Positions 41,966 through 50,208 of a DNA stretch of 64,000 nt are shown here, one piece after another. This DNA is from Chloroflexota bacterium (GTDB taxonomy: Bacteria; Chloroflexota; UBA11872): assembly GCA_026706485.1 (NCBI GenBank), contig JAPOYR010000013.1, positions 248,001-312,000 on the forward strand, in the 5' to 3' direction. The notes under the pieces were generated by a model. That model saw nothing but the letters and a program-made list of their open reading frames with translations. It made no database searches and had not been told where the DNA came from. The position numbers and the translations under genes were made by a program. Positions within the stretch are counted from its first letter, which is position 1; the number at the start of each line of letters is the position of its first letter.

Positions 41966-43147
41966 CTAGAAGTTCGTGTACGAGCCGTCGCGGCGGTGGA
42001 GCAGCGTCGAATTCCAGGGGCGAAGCTCCTGGCTCGCGGCAATGTCCTCGTCGACCTCGATGCCCAAGCCAGGCTCGGTCGGCAGCGGGTACCACGTCCC
42101 GTCCAGCTCGACCTGCTCGGGATAGATCGCACGCCGCTCGGGCGTCGTGTCGGAATTGTCCGCGCCTCCGCCCCCGCGCGGCGGGGTGCGCACCTCCAGC
42201 CAGGCGCAGTTGGGAATGGCCGCCAGGAAGTGCACCGACGCGGCGGTGCACAGCGGGCCGACCGGGTTGTGCGGCATGAGGTCGATGTAGTGCGCCTCGC
42301 ACCAGGCGGCGACCTTCATCGCTTCCGTGAATCCGCCGACATTGCAGATGTCGATGCGCATGAAGTTCGCCAGCCCGCGCTCGATATACGGCAGCGCTTG
42401 CCACTTGCTTTCGAACTCCTCGCCGATCGCGAATGGCACTTCGGTCATCGAACGCAGGGTTTCATAGGCCTCGGGCGTCTGGTCGCGAATCGGCTCCTCC
42501 AGGAAGTCGAGCGCCGCGCGAGGCAGCCGCTGGCAGAACGACGCCGCTTCGGCCACCGTCAGTCGGTGGTGATAGTCGATGCCCAGCACCGGCGCCTGGC
42601 CGAGGGCTTCGCGCACACGAATCACCCACTCCGCGGTCAGGGCAATCGACTCGCGCGGTTCGAAAAGCCGCCCATCCTCACCGGCATCGGCAGTACCCAG
42701 GCCCAGCCGGATGGCCGGCCAACCCTCCCCGTGCAGGTGCAGGACGTCATCGACCAGCTCGGGGCCATACGGCGCGTGCGCGGTCGCGAAGCCGGGGACG
42801 AAATCGCGATGTCTTCCGCCCAGCAGCTCATAGACCGGCACGCCCAGCGCCTTGCCCTTGAGGTCGTACAGGGCGATGTCGATGGCCGAGATCGCCGCGG
42901 TGAGCACCCGCCCGCCCTCGAAGTACTGGCTGCGGTAGAGCTCCTGCCACAGGGCGCCGATTTGCATTGGATCGCGCCCGATCAGGAAGTCGCGGTAGTG
43001 CCGCACGGCGCCCTCGACCGCCCACTCGCGCGCCGACATCCCCGAGCAACCCCAGCCCACGAGGCCTGAATCAGTCTCGACCTTGACGATGGTCTCCGCG
43101 CGCGGACCGCCCCACGGCAGATAGGTCTTCACGTCGGTGATGGTCAT
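41966..43147 (-). CDS. Enolase-superfamily sugar acid dehydratase, galactonate dehydratase-like
   Basis: Mandelate racemase/muconate lactonizing enzyme family, 393 residues. Predicted residues match E. coli D-galactonate dehydratase in both identity and spacing. Metal ligands are D191, E217 and E243 (26 residues apart each time). Catalytic His193 lies in DYHHR, His293 in MPHNPVGP and Glu318 nearby (DgoD: D183, H185, E209, E235, H285, E310). It would dehydrate a sugar acid to a 2-keto-3-deoxy sugar acid. The exact acid cannot be told, since relatives act on several. It lies between importer module 2 and the glycosidase-like cluster, which fits sugar catabolism. Confidence 0.87.
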   Translation of the reverse strand: MTITDVKTYLPWGGPRAETIVKVETDSGLVGWGCSGMSAREWAVEGAVRHYRDFLIGRDPMQIGALWQELYRSQYFEGGRVLTAAISAIDIALYDLKGKALGVPVYELLGGRHRDFVPGFATAHAPYGPELVDDVLHLHGEGWPAIRLGLGTADAGEDGRLFEPRESIALTAEWVIRVREALGQAPVLGIDYHHRLTVAEAASFCQRLPRAALDFLEEPIRDQTPEAYETLRSMTEVPFAIGEEFESKWQALPYIERGLANFMRIDICNVGGFTEAMKVAAWCEAHYIDLMPHNPVGPLCTAASVHFLAAIPNCAWLEVRTPPRGGGGADNSDTTPERRAIYPEQVELDGTWYPLPTEPGLGIEVDEDIAASQELRPWNSTLLHRRDGSYTNF

Positions 43148-43224
43148 GACGAGGTCGCTCTCCTATCGCCCGGCGGAGACTCCGAGACCACGCCGCCGGT
43201 TCAGCATCGAACGTAGCGCGTTTT

Positions 43225-43357
43225 GAGACCTTTGCGTAACTCCGGTAGGGGCGGGTCTCAGACCCGCCCGACGCCCAAGCATCCGGCGCGCCTCCAGATT
43301 CGGTCGAACTGGATTCCGGCCTCCGCCGGAATGACGGAGGCATTGCGCAAAGGTCTC
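43225..43357. repeat. MITE-like composite repeat with terminal inverted repeats, copy 1
   Basis: 133 bp bounded by 15-bp inverted ends GAGACCTTTGCGTAA and TTGCGCAAAGGTCTC (one mismatch). Inside are a 21-bp palindrome (43249-43269, GGGCGGGTCT / AGACCCGCCC) and a REP-like stem (GGATTCCGGC / GCCGGAATG) at about 43311-43334. A related copy in opposite orientation lies at 63627-63736. It encodes nothing. Confidence 0.75.
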
Positions 43358-43403
43358 GTTTTGGGAGATGCCGCGCCCAGGCCGATGCAAATGAGACCCG
43401 GAC

Positions 43404-44009
43404 CTACCGACTGGCAATGCCCTGCCGCCAGCAGTCGGGAAGGGAATCTCCCACATTGATCGCGTCGAATGTGCTTCGCCGTCGCAAGACCGAACCCAGG
43501 TAGACGCCCCGCGACCAGCCATGGCACGAGAGGAAATCCGTGGGTAGCGGCTCGTTGTCGGCGTATCCCGCCAGGTCTTCTTGCAGACGGAAACAGGTCT
43601 CCGATTCCTCGTCGGCGGATATCCGATAGCTCACGCACCCCAGGTCCTCATCGTCGGGGTGGATGCGCTTGGCCGTCACGACGTACTCGGACCGCGACCC
43701 GAAGATGTTCTGGTACCAGCCGCGCCCCCAGATGGTGCGCTCCGGGTGGTCGGTGTCGATGGTCACGAAAAACGCCAGCGGCAACGCCAAACCCAGCGCG
43801 GCACCCAAGAGGCCCGTCGCCACGTGAAGCGGCCAGGATGCTCGCAAGCGCCTCGCCACACCCACGGCCAGGATCATCCCCACCAGCCCGGCCACGATCA
43901 GGAAGATGGGCACGACCCAGCCGGCCGACCGCACGCCAAACGTCAGCAGCGCCGCGATCGCCGCGGCCACGAACCCCCAGGCGATCCAGACGAACCGCTC
44001 GCTGGTCAC
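43404..44009 (-). CDS. Membrane protein of unknown function
   Basis: Predicted inner-membrane protein of 201 residues, not matching a family I recognise. Three hydrophobic segments occupy about residues 5-25, 28-50 and 60-83. A soluble, probably extracytoplasmic domain of about 115 residues follows, with three cysteines (in LGCVSYRI, ETCFRLQ and FLSCHGW) that could form a disulfide. It starts with GTG, 21 nt after the first propeller-protein gene on the same strand, so the two probably share a transcript. Confidence 0.65.
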   Translation of the reverse strand: MTSERFVWIAWGFVAAAIAALLTFGVRSAGWVVPIFLIVAGLVGMILAVGVARRLRASWPLHVATGLLGAALGLALPLAFFVTIDTDHPERTIWGRGWYQNIFGSRSEYVVTAKRIHPDDEDLGCVSYRISADEESETCFRLQEDLAGYADNEPLPTDFLSCHGWSRGVYLGSVLRRRSTFDAINVGDSLPDCWRQGIASR

Positions 44010-44030
44010 GGTTTCGCCAAGGGAGGCGGC

Positions 44031-45596
44031 TCAGCCGTCCGAGCTGGTGATCTGAAACGAGTAGAGCTGCGCGTCGTGCATGTAGAACCGCAGGTGGCGG
44101 TGCGGGATGAAGGTCGAATACACCGTCCCCGAGTCGATCCCCTCCGGCAGCGGCAGCGTCGCGTCCCCGCCCCAGGTCACGACGTGGGAAATCGAGTCTC
44201 CCGTGAACACGTCGCAGTCGTCCGCGGACCGACCCTCCATCACCCGGTAGGTCACGTCCGACGCCTCCACCTTGATGTAGCCCTGTGGCCCGCAGGACGC
44301 GTTGATCACCAGCCGGTCGCCCGGCGCGATGAACGCCTCCGTCAGCAGCATGCCCACGTGCTTGTCGTTCGTCCCGACCGACACGAAGCCATGCCGCCGC
44401 AGCTTGCCCAGCCCTAACCCGTAGGGCTGGCGCTGCTGCGGCGACTTGGCGCCGGCGCCTCCGTAGTAGAACCACGACTCATCACCCACGTCCACCATGT
44501 GCGGCGCCGCCACGACCAGCTCGTCGAACGAGCCGGGGCCGCCTCCGGGAATCCACGTGTGGGTCGGTCGCAGACGGTCCCAGTTGCGCGCGTCCCGGCT
44601 GAAGGCCAGCTGCGGATGCAGCTTGTACTCCGTCATGGCGAGCACGCCCAGGAACGCCACCCAGTGGCTCCCCAGCCGGTAGGGCCGCATGCTATAGAAC
44701 GAGTCGTCCAGGTTGTCCAGTTCCGGGTCCGGCGCCAGCGCCAGCCGCGGCTCGCTCCAGTGCTGGAAGTCCCGGCTCTGCGACTGGAAGATGCGGCGCA
44801 TTCCGCGCCGGTTCGACAATCCGTGCGCCGGGTCCGTGGTCGAGCCGCCGGCGATGGCCTTCTCCACCAGGCCGACCCGCGGCCGCGGCGCCATCTCCAT
44901 CCACGGGTGCCGCGTCAGGATGTTGTACGTGCGCGTCTCGGGGTCGAAGAACGGGTAGATGCTGTCGCCTTGCTTCGCGCCCAGGCCCTCGAACGTGTGA
45001 GGCTCGTCGTAGGTCGTCCAGTGAATGCTGTCCGCCGAATAGGCCCGCCGCACATTCGCCCCGGGCAGCTCGTCCGCCACCCGAAAGCCCGGCGGCCCGA
45101 TCTCATAGATCGCCTTGTAGCGGCGCGCCGGATCCGTCTCCAGCGGGTCGTCCAGCGGCGCCAGTCCCCAGACATTCCCGTGCGTGCGGTCGCCCATCAC
45201 GATGTTGGTGTCGTGCCCGTCCTCGTGCACGATCCCCATGGGCGGCTTCACCCACGTGTAGCCGTCTTCCGAGCGCGCGTAGCAGACGCGAAAGCGGGAT
45301 ATGTCGTAGTCGATCAGGGTGCCGCCGGTGCGGGCGGCCTTCTCCTGGTCGATGTCGAAGTCGGAGTAGAGGAGGTGAAAAACGCCCTCGTCGTCGCGCC
45401 ACACCTTGTAGTCGTCGGCGTGCATGTTGACGTGGTGCTCCCACGGCTTGTCCTGGATCAGGATTGGGTTGCCCTCGTGCATCTCCGGCGTATGCACCGT
45501 CCGGGAGATGTTCTGGATCTCCTCGATCATCCCGGTGTCGAAGAAGTACTGCGGCGTATCGCGGATGTGAAGCTCGGTCGAGTCGAGGTCGGCCAT
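44031..45596 (-). CDS. GH32/GH43-like five-bladed propeller protein, copy 1
   Basis: Predicted cytoplasmic glycosidase-like protein, 521 residues, no signal peptide. Repeated sequence signatures (YARSEDGYTW, AYSADSIHW, SQSRDFQHWSEP, AFSRDARNWDRL) mark successive blades of a GH32/43/68-type propeller. A C-terminal region of about 130 residues (from FIAPGDRLVINASCGPQGYI) resembles the beta-sandwich appended to GH32 enzymes. The catalytic residues are not certain; HADDYKVWRDD near residue 55 is a candidate for the first-blade Asp. A near-identical gene of the same length lies at 47465-49030, and the two flank the GH32-like gene. Start ATG at 45596; upstream in-frame sequence is not conserved. 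Confidence 0.75.
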   Translation of the reverse strand: MADLDSTELHIRDTPQYFFDTGMIEEIQNISRTVHTPEMHEGNPILIQDKPWEHHVNMHADDYKVWRDDEGVFHLLYSDFDIDQEKAARTGGTLIDYDISRFRVCYARSEDGYTWVKPPMGIVHEDGHDTNIVMGDRTHGNVWGLAPLDDPLETDPARRYKAIYEIGPPGFRVADELPGANVRRAYSADSIHWTTYDEPHTFEGLGAKQGDSIYPFFDPETRTYNILTRHPWMEMAPRPRVGLVEKAIAGGSTTDPAHGLSNRRGMRRIFQSQSRDFQHWSEPRLALAPDPELDNLDDSFYSMRPYRLGSHWVAFLGVLAMTEYKLHPQLAFSRDARNWDRLRPTHTWIPGGGPGSFDELVVAAPHMVDVGDESWFYYGGAGAKSPQQRQPYGLGLGKLRRHGFVSVGTNDKHVGMLLTEAFIAPGDRLVINASCGPQGYIKVEASDVTYRVMEGRSADDCDVFTGDSISHVVTWGGDATLPLPEGIDSGTVYSTFIPHRHLRFYMHDAQLYSFQITSSDG

Positions 45597-45733
45597 GGGT
45601 GTGCTCCCGTGACTCAGACCTAGCGACCGTAGCACCTTGGCGGGCAACCCAGGCTGCAGGGCGAGATGAGGCTCCACCGCCAGGCGCGCCGCAACTGGCG
45701 TCGCGTGCGGCCCTTGCGAATTGCGCGCCCATC

Positions 45734-45739
45734 TATAGT
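45734..45739 (+). promoter_or_regulatory. Possible -10 element for the GH32-like gene
   Basis: TATAGT in the 197-bp gap between two divergent glycosidase-type genes, 54 nt before the start codon. No well-spaced -35 hexamer was found (TTGCGA is only 14 nt upstream), so the call is tentative. Confidence 0.3.
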
Positions 45740-45793
45740 GGCCGCCAGGTGCCGGGGCCGGCTGGCGCCAAGAGAGCCGCACGCGAGAAACCA

Positions 45794-47341
45794 ATGCCCA
45801 ACTACAGATCGCGCGTACCCAGCTACACCTTCCCGACCACGCTCGAAGCCCAGGAGGCGGCGCTCGCCACCAATCCACTCATGCGGCGCTTGCAGGCCTC
45901 GCGGGCGGCGCTCGCCGACGACCCGTACCGCCCGATCTATCATTATGTCAATCCAGAGGCCACGCTCAATGATCCCAACGGCCTGTGCTTCTGGCAGGGC
46001 AACTGGCACCTCTTCTATCAGGCCTATCCGCCCGAAGATCCGCGTCAACATTGGGGCCACGCCGTGTCGAGGGACCTCGTGCATTGGCGCGACCTTCCCT
46101 ACTGCATCTATCCCGACCCCGAAGAGAAGTGCTTCTCCGGTTCGACCCTGGTGGAGGACGACCGGGTCATTGCCATGTACTTCGGCACGCAGGTCGGCAA
46201 CATGGTGGCCACGTCGAGCGATCCGCTGCTGCTCAACTGGACGAAAGTTGCCAACCGGGCGGTGATTCCGATTGCCGCGTCCGACGGATCGCCCCTGCCA
46301 TACACCGTTTACGACCCGTGCATCTGGATGAAGGACGGCGTCTACTACTCCCTTTCGGGCTGGGCCAGACCCGGCGGTCCCGCCGGCAAGCCGATCCGCG
46401 CGAATTTCCTGTTTCGCTCCACCGACCTGGAGCATTGGGAATACCTGCACCCGTTCGTCGAGGACGACCGCTACACCTTGGTCGGCGACGACGGCTCGGT
46501 GCCCTATTTCTGGCCGATCGGCGACCGGCACATCCTGCTCTTCGCCAGCCACATGACCGGCGCCCAATACTTGCTGGGGGACTACGACACGGCGCGGGAC
46601 AAGTTCGTGGCCACCCACGGGGGACGGTTCAATTTCGGCGCCATGCGGCCCGCCGGCATCCACGCACCCTCCGCCACGCCGGACGGCCGGGGCGGCGTCA
46701 TCGCCATCTTCAACATGAACGAGGGCAAGCCGACCGAGGGTTGGAATCAAATCATGTCGCTGCCGCGACGCCTAACGCTCGACGGTGACGACCTGTTCAT
46801 GGAACCGGTGCCGGCGCTCGCGGCGCTGCGGGACGCTCACATCCGAGTGGATACGACCCTGTTACCCGCAAACGCGGAGCACGTGTTCGAGTCGGTCCAG
46901 GGCCGTGCGCTCGAGCTCGTGGCCGTACTCAATCCCCAGGACGCACCCATGGTCGAACTGAACGTCCTGCGCTCGCCGGGCAAAGAGGAGTTCACACGCA
47001 TCGCCTTCTACAAGAACCGCGGACATTTCGAGCGCGTCTTGGGTACCGGGCGGCATTTCAGCCTGGTCACCATCGACACGTCGTACGCGTCGGGGGCGCC
47101 GGACGTCCTGTCACGAGCTCCGGAAACGGCGCCGGTGAATGTCGAGCCGGACGAGCCCGTCGAGCTGCGGATATTCGTTGACCACAGCGTCGTCGAAGTG
47201 TTTGTGAACCAGAAGCAGTGCGCCGCGGTTCGCGTCTATCCGGAGCGGGCCGACAGCATTGGGGTATCGCTGCGAGCGCAAGGGGCCGACGCCGTGCTCA
47301 AATCGCTCGATGCGTGGACTATGCGGTCGATCTGGCCTTGA
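45794..47341 (+). CDS. Glycoside hydrolase family 32-like protein (atypical catalytic motif)
   Basis: Beta-fructosidase-like protein of 515 residues, no signal peptide. N-terminal propeller motifs are clear: the nucleophile motif LNDPNG near residue 56, FSGSTLV near 115 and VYDPCIW (RDP-type) near 172. At the place of the usual E-C-P acid/base motif the sequence reads DDGSVPYFWPIGD, so Ser-Val-Pro stands for Glu-Cys-Pro. A C-terminal beta-sandwich follows, with LRIFVDHSVVEVFVN typical of GH32. Either another residue serves as acid/base or the protein has changed function. It is divergent from copy 1 and convergent with copy 2 of the 521-residue propeller protein. Confidence 0.87.
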   Translation: MPNYRSRVPSYTFPTTLEAQEAALATNPLMRRLQASRAALADDPYRPIYHYVNPEATLNDPNGLCFWQGNWHLFYQAYPPEDPRQHWGHAVSRDLVHWRDLPYCIYPDPEEKCFSGSTLVEDDRVIAMYFGTQVGNMVATSSDPLLLNWTKVANRAVIPIAASDGSPLPYTVYDPCIWMKDGVYYSLSGWARPGGPAGKPIRANFLFRSTDLEHWEYLHPFVEDDRYTLVGDDGSVPYFWPIGDRHILLFASHMTGAQYLLGDYDTARDKFVATHGGRFNFGAMRPAGIHAPSATPDGRGGVIAIFNMNEGKPTEGWNQIMSLPRRLTLDGDDLFMEPVPALAALRDAHIRVDTTLLPANAEHVFESVQGRALELVAVLNPQDAPMVELNVLRSPGKEEFTRIAFYKNRGHFERVLGTGRHFSLVTIDTSYASGAPDVLSRAPETAPVNVEPDEPVELRIFVDHSVVEVFVNQKQCAAVRVYPERADSIGVSLRAQGADAVLKSLDAWTMRSIWP

Positions 47342-47351
47342 CGCCGATTGA

Positions 47352-47373
47352 ACCGGCCCCGAGCCGGTCTTTG
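47352..47373 (+). terminator. Possible terminator after the GH32-like gene
   Basis: A 6-bp stem ACCGGC / GCCGGT with a 5-nt loop lies 11 nt after the stop codon and is followed by CTTTG. The T-run is short, so it may be weak. Confidence 0.35.
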
Positions 47374-47464
47374 CCTCACAGCCTCCGGGCGCCACGATGC
47401 GTCGGCACACTTCGAGTGGCTTCGTTGCCGTGGCCGAGCCATCCTGGCCATTTCCCCAGCCTGG

Positions 47465-49030
47465 TCAGCCGTCCGAGCTGGTGATCTGAAACGAATAGAG
47501 CTGCGCGTCGTGCATGTAGAACCGCAGGTGCCGGTGCGGGATGAAGGTCGAATACACCGTCCCTGAGTCGATCCCCTCCGGCAGCGGCAGCGTCGCGTCG
47601 CCGCCCCAGGTCACGACGTGGGAAATCGAGTCGCCCGTGAACACGTCGCAGTCATCCGCGGATCGACCCTCCATCACCCGGTAGGTCACGTCCGCCGCCT
47701 CCACCTTGATATAGCCCTGCGGCCCGCAGGACGCGTTGATCACCAGCCGATCGCCCGGCGCGATGAAGGCCTCCGTCAGCAGCATGCCCACGTGCTTGTC
47801 GTTCGTCCCGACCGACACGAAGCCATGCCGCCGCAGCTTGCCCAGTCCTAACGCGTAGGGGCTGCGATCCCGCGCGGATAGGGCGCCGGCGCCCCCGAAG
47901 TAGAACCACGACTCATCGCCCACGTCCACCAGGTGCGGCGCCGCCACGATGAACTCGCCGAACGAGCCCTTCCCCCCGCCCCCGATCCACGCGTGCGTCG
48001 GCCGCAGGCGGTCCCATTTGCGCGCGTCCCGGCTGTAGGCCAGTTGCGGGAACATCGTGCGCGTGGTCATGTTGAGCACGCCCAGAAACCCGACCCAATG
48101 GCTGCCCAGCCGGTAGGGCCGCATGCAGTAGAACGAGTCGTCCAGGTTGTCCAGCTCCGGGTCCGGCGCCAGCGCCAGCCGCGGCTCGCTCCAGTGGTGG
48201 AAGTCTCGGCTCTGGGCAAAGAAGATGCGCCGCATCCCCCTCCGGTTCGACAGCCCGTGCGCCGGGTCGGTGGTCGAGCCGCCCGCGACGGCCTGTTCGA
48301 CCAGACCCACCCGCGGCCGCGGCGCCATCTCCAACAACGGATGGCGCGTGAGGATGCAGTACGTGCGCGTCTCGGGGTCGAAGAACGGGAAGATGCCGTC
48401 GCCCTGCTTGGCGCCCAGCCCCTCGAACATGGGCGGCTCGTCATAGGTCGTCCAGTGGATGCTGTCGGCGGAATATGCGCGCCGCACGTTCGCCCCGGGA
48501 AGCTCGTCCGCCACCCGAAAGCCCGGCGGTCCGATCTCGTAAAACGCCTTGTACCGACGCGCCGGATCCGTCTCCAGCGGGTCGTCCAGCGGCGCCAGGC
48601 CCCACACATTCCCGTGCGTGCGGTCGCCCATCACGATGTTGGTGTCGTGGCCATCCTCGTGCGTGATCCCCATCGGCGGCTTTTCCCAGGTGACGCCGTC
48701 CTCCGAACGCGCGTAGCAGACGCGAAAACGGGCAATGTCGTAGTCGATCAAGGTGCCGCCCGTGCGGCGCGACTTCTCGTGGTCGATGTCGAAGTCGTTA
48801 TAGAGGAGGTGAAAGACGCCATCGTCGTCACGCCAGACCTTGTAGTCGTCGGCGTGAAGGTTGACGTGGTGCTCCCACGGCTTGTCCTGGACCAGGATCG
48901 GGTTGCCCTCGTACAGCTCCGGCGTATGCACCGTCCGGGAGATGTTCTGGATCTCCTCGATCATGCCGGTGTCGAAGAAGTACTGCGGCGTGTCGCGGAT
49001 GTGCAGTTCGGTCGAGTCGAGGTCAGCCAT
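47465..49030 (-). CDS. GH32/GH43-like five-bladed propeller protein, copy 2
   Basis: 521 residues, the same length as copy 1 and about nine in ten residues identical by eye. The C-terminal third is almost unchanged, even in DNA. Differences cluster in one blade (copy 1 MTEYKLHPQLAF, here MTTRTMFPQLAY) and in a loop near residue 400. The duplication includes part of the 5' leader (shared CCGTAGCACC). It lies 82 bp after the module 3 DppB-like gene on the same strand, so it is probably expressed with that importer. This suggests the module 3 ligand is a saccharide handled by this protein. Confidence 0.75.
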   Translation of the reverse strand: MADLDSTELHIRDTPQYFFDTGMIEEIQNISRTVHTPELYEGNPILVQDKPWEHHVNLHADDYKVWRDDDGVFHLLYNDFDIDHEKSRRTGGTLIDYDIARFRVCYARSEDGVTWEKPPMGITHEDGHDTNIVMGDRTHGNVWGLAPLDDPLETDPARRYKAFYEIGPPGFRVADELPGANVRRAYSADSIHWTTYDEPPMFEGLGAKQGDGIFPFFDPETRTYCILTRHPLLEMAPRPRVGLVEQAVAGGSTTDPAHGLSNRRGMRRIFFAQSRDFHHWSEPRLALAPDPELDNLDDSFYCMRPYRLGSHWVGFLGVLNMTTRTMFPQLAYSRDARKWDRLRPTHAWIGGGGKGSFGEFIVAAPHLVDVGDESWFYFGGAGALSARDRSPYALGLGKLRRHGFVSVGTNDKHVGMLLTEAFIAPGDRLVINASCGPQGYIKVEAADVTYRVMEGRSADDCDVFTGDSISHVVTWGGDATLPLPEGIDSGTVYSTFIPHRHLRFYMHDAQLYSFQITSSDG

Positions 49031-49112
49031 GGGGCGGCTCCTGGAGCCGTGATTCGGTCACCGTAGCACCGGAGATGCCGGGCGCCGCGCTGGCCGCGCT
49101 GCCGGCCCGATG

Positions 49113-50087
49113 CTAGGCGCCGCTCGATCCTTCGAGACGCACGCGCGGGTCGATGTAGGTGTACAACACGTCGATCACGAGATTCATAACCGCGTAGACC
49201 AGCGCCGCCATGACGACGAGACCTTGAGCGATGGGATAGTCGCGCTGGTTGATGGAATTGATGAGCTGAAATCCCAGTCCCTGGCGTGTAAACACCGCCT
49301 CGATCACCACCGCCCCGCCGAGAAGGCCGCCGAACTCGAGCCCGATCACCGTCACCACGGGAATCAGCGCATTGCGCAGCGCGTGGAGCCAAATCACCGC
49401 GCGCTCACGCAGACCCTTGGCCCGCGCCGTGCGGATGTAGTCCCGGGACATCACGTCCAGCATCGACGACCGGGTCAGCCGAGCCAGGATGGCGGAGGCC
49501 GCCAGGCCCAAGGTGATCGACGGCAAGATCAACTCCTTGCCGTGACCATTGGAAATCGCCGGCAGCCAGCCCAACGTGATGCTGAATATGAAGATCAAGA
49601 CGAGCCCAAGCAGGAATTGCGGCACCGACACGCCGATAATCGCGAACATCTGGGCCGCGTAGTCGATGATGGTGTGGTGCTTGATCGCGGATAGGATGCC
49701 GGCGGTCAGCCCCACCACGATGGCGACCGACATCCCCACCAACGTGATCTGCATGGTCGCAGGCCAATGGTCGCCAATGATATGCAGCACCGGCCGCTTC
49801 TTGCGGATGGAGATCCCCAGGTCGCCCCGCACCAGGTCCGCCAGATACAGCACGTATTGGTGGGGCATCGACTTGTCGAGGTTGTAGGCCTCGCGCAGCC
49901 GCTCGAGCGTGGACTCCGATTCGAGGCCGGCGGCCGACGCGCTGGCTTGCCCTGGCTGATCCTGGCCGAAGTAGTAGAGGGTGATCGGATCACCAGGCAC
50001 CAGGCGCAGCAGCACGAACGCCACCGTGACCACTCCGAGAGTGACCGGAATGATGTAGAGCACCCGTCGCAGGATGTAGGCGCCCAT
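49113..50087 (-). CDS. ABC importer permease, DppB-like (module 3)
   Basis: Inner-membrane permease of 324 residues. It starts MGAYILRRVLYIIPVTLGVV, has the EAA loop SRDYIRTARAKGLRERAVI, and ends LYTYIDPRVRLEGSSGA. It is very similar to the module 2 permease. Third gene of module 3, after a 121-bp gap that holds a strong hairpin. No ATPase gene is nearby. Confidence 0.93.
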   Translation of the reverse strand: MGAYILRRVLYIIPVTLGVVTVAFVLLRLVPGDPITLYYFGQDQPGQASASAAGLESESTLERLREAYNLDKSMPHQYVLYLADLVRGDLGISIRKKRPVLHIIGDHWPATMQITLVGMSVAIVVGLTAGILSAIKHHTIIDYAAQMFAIIGVSVPQFLLGLVLIFIFSITLGWLPAISNGHGKELILPSITLGLAASAILARLTRSSMLDVMSRDYIRTARAKGLRERAVIWLHALRNALIPVVTVIGLEFGGLLGGAVVIEAVFTRQGLGFQLINSINQRDYPIAQGLVVMAALVYAVMNLVIDVLYTYIDPRVRLEGSSGA

Positions 50088-50100
50088 GGCTATGCCAAGC

Positions 50101-50128
50101 GGGCGCGGCGCCGCAAGGCGCCGCGCCC
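50101..50128 (-). promoter_or_regulatory. Intercistronic hairpin, importer module 3
   Basis: Perfect 12-bp GC-rich stem (GGGCGCGGCGCC / GGCGCCGCGCCC) with a 4-nt loop between the binding-protein gene and the permease gene. No T-run follows. It is in the same relative place as the hairpin at 34467-34504, although the sequence is different. Confidence 0.7.
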
Positions 50129-50208
50129 AGCTTCAAGCCGACCGATACCGTTTCCCGGCAATTCGGCCCCCGAGGCTGTCTTCATCGACAACGATGCGAC
50201 TGGCGCTC

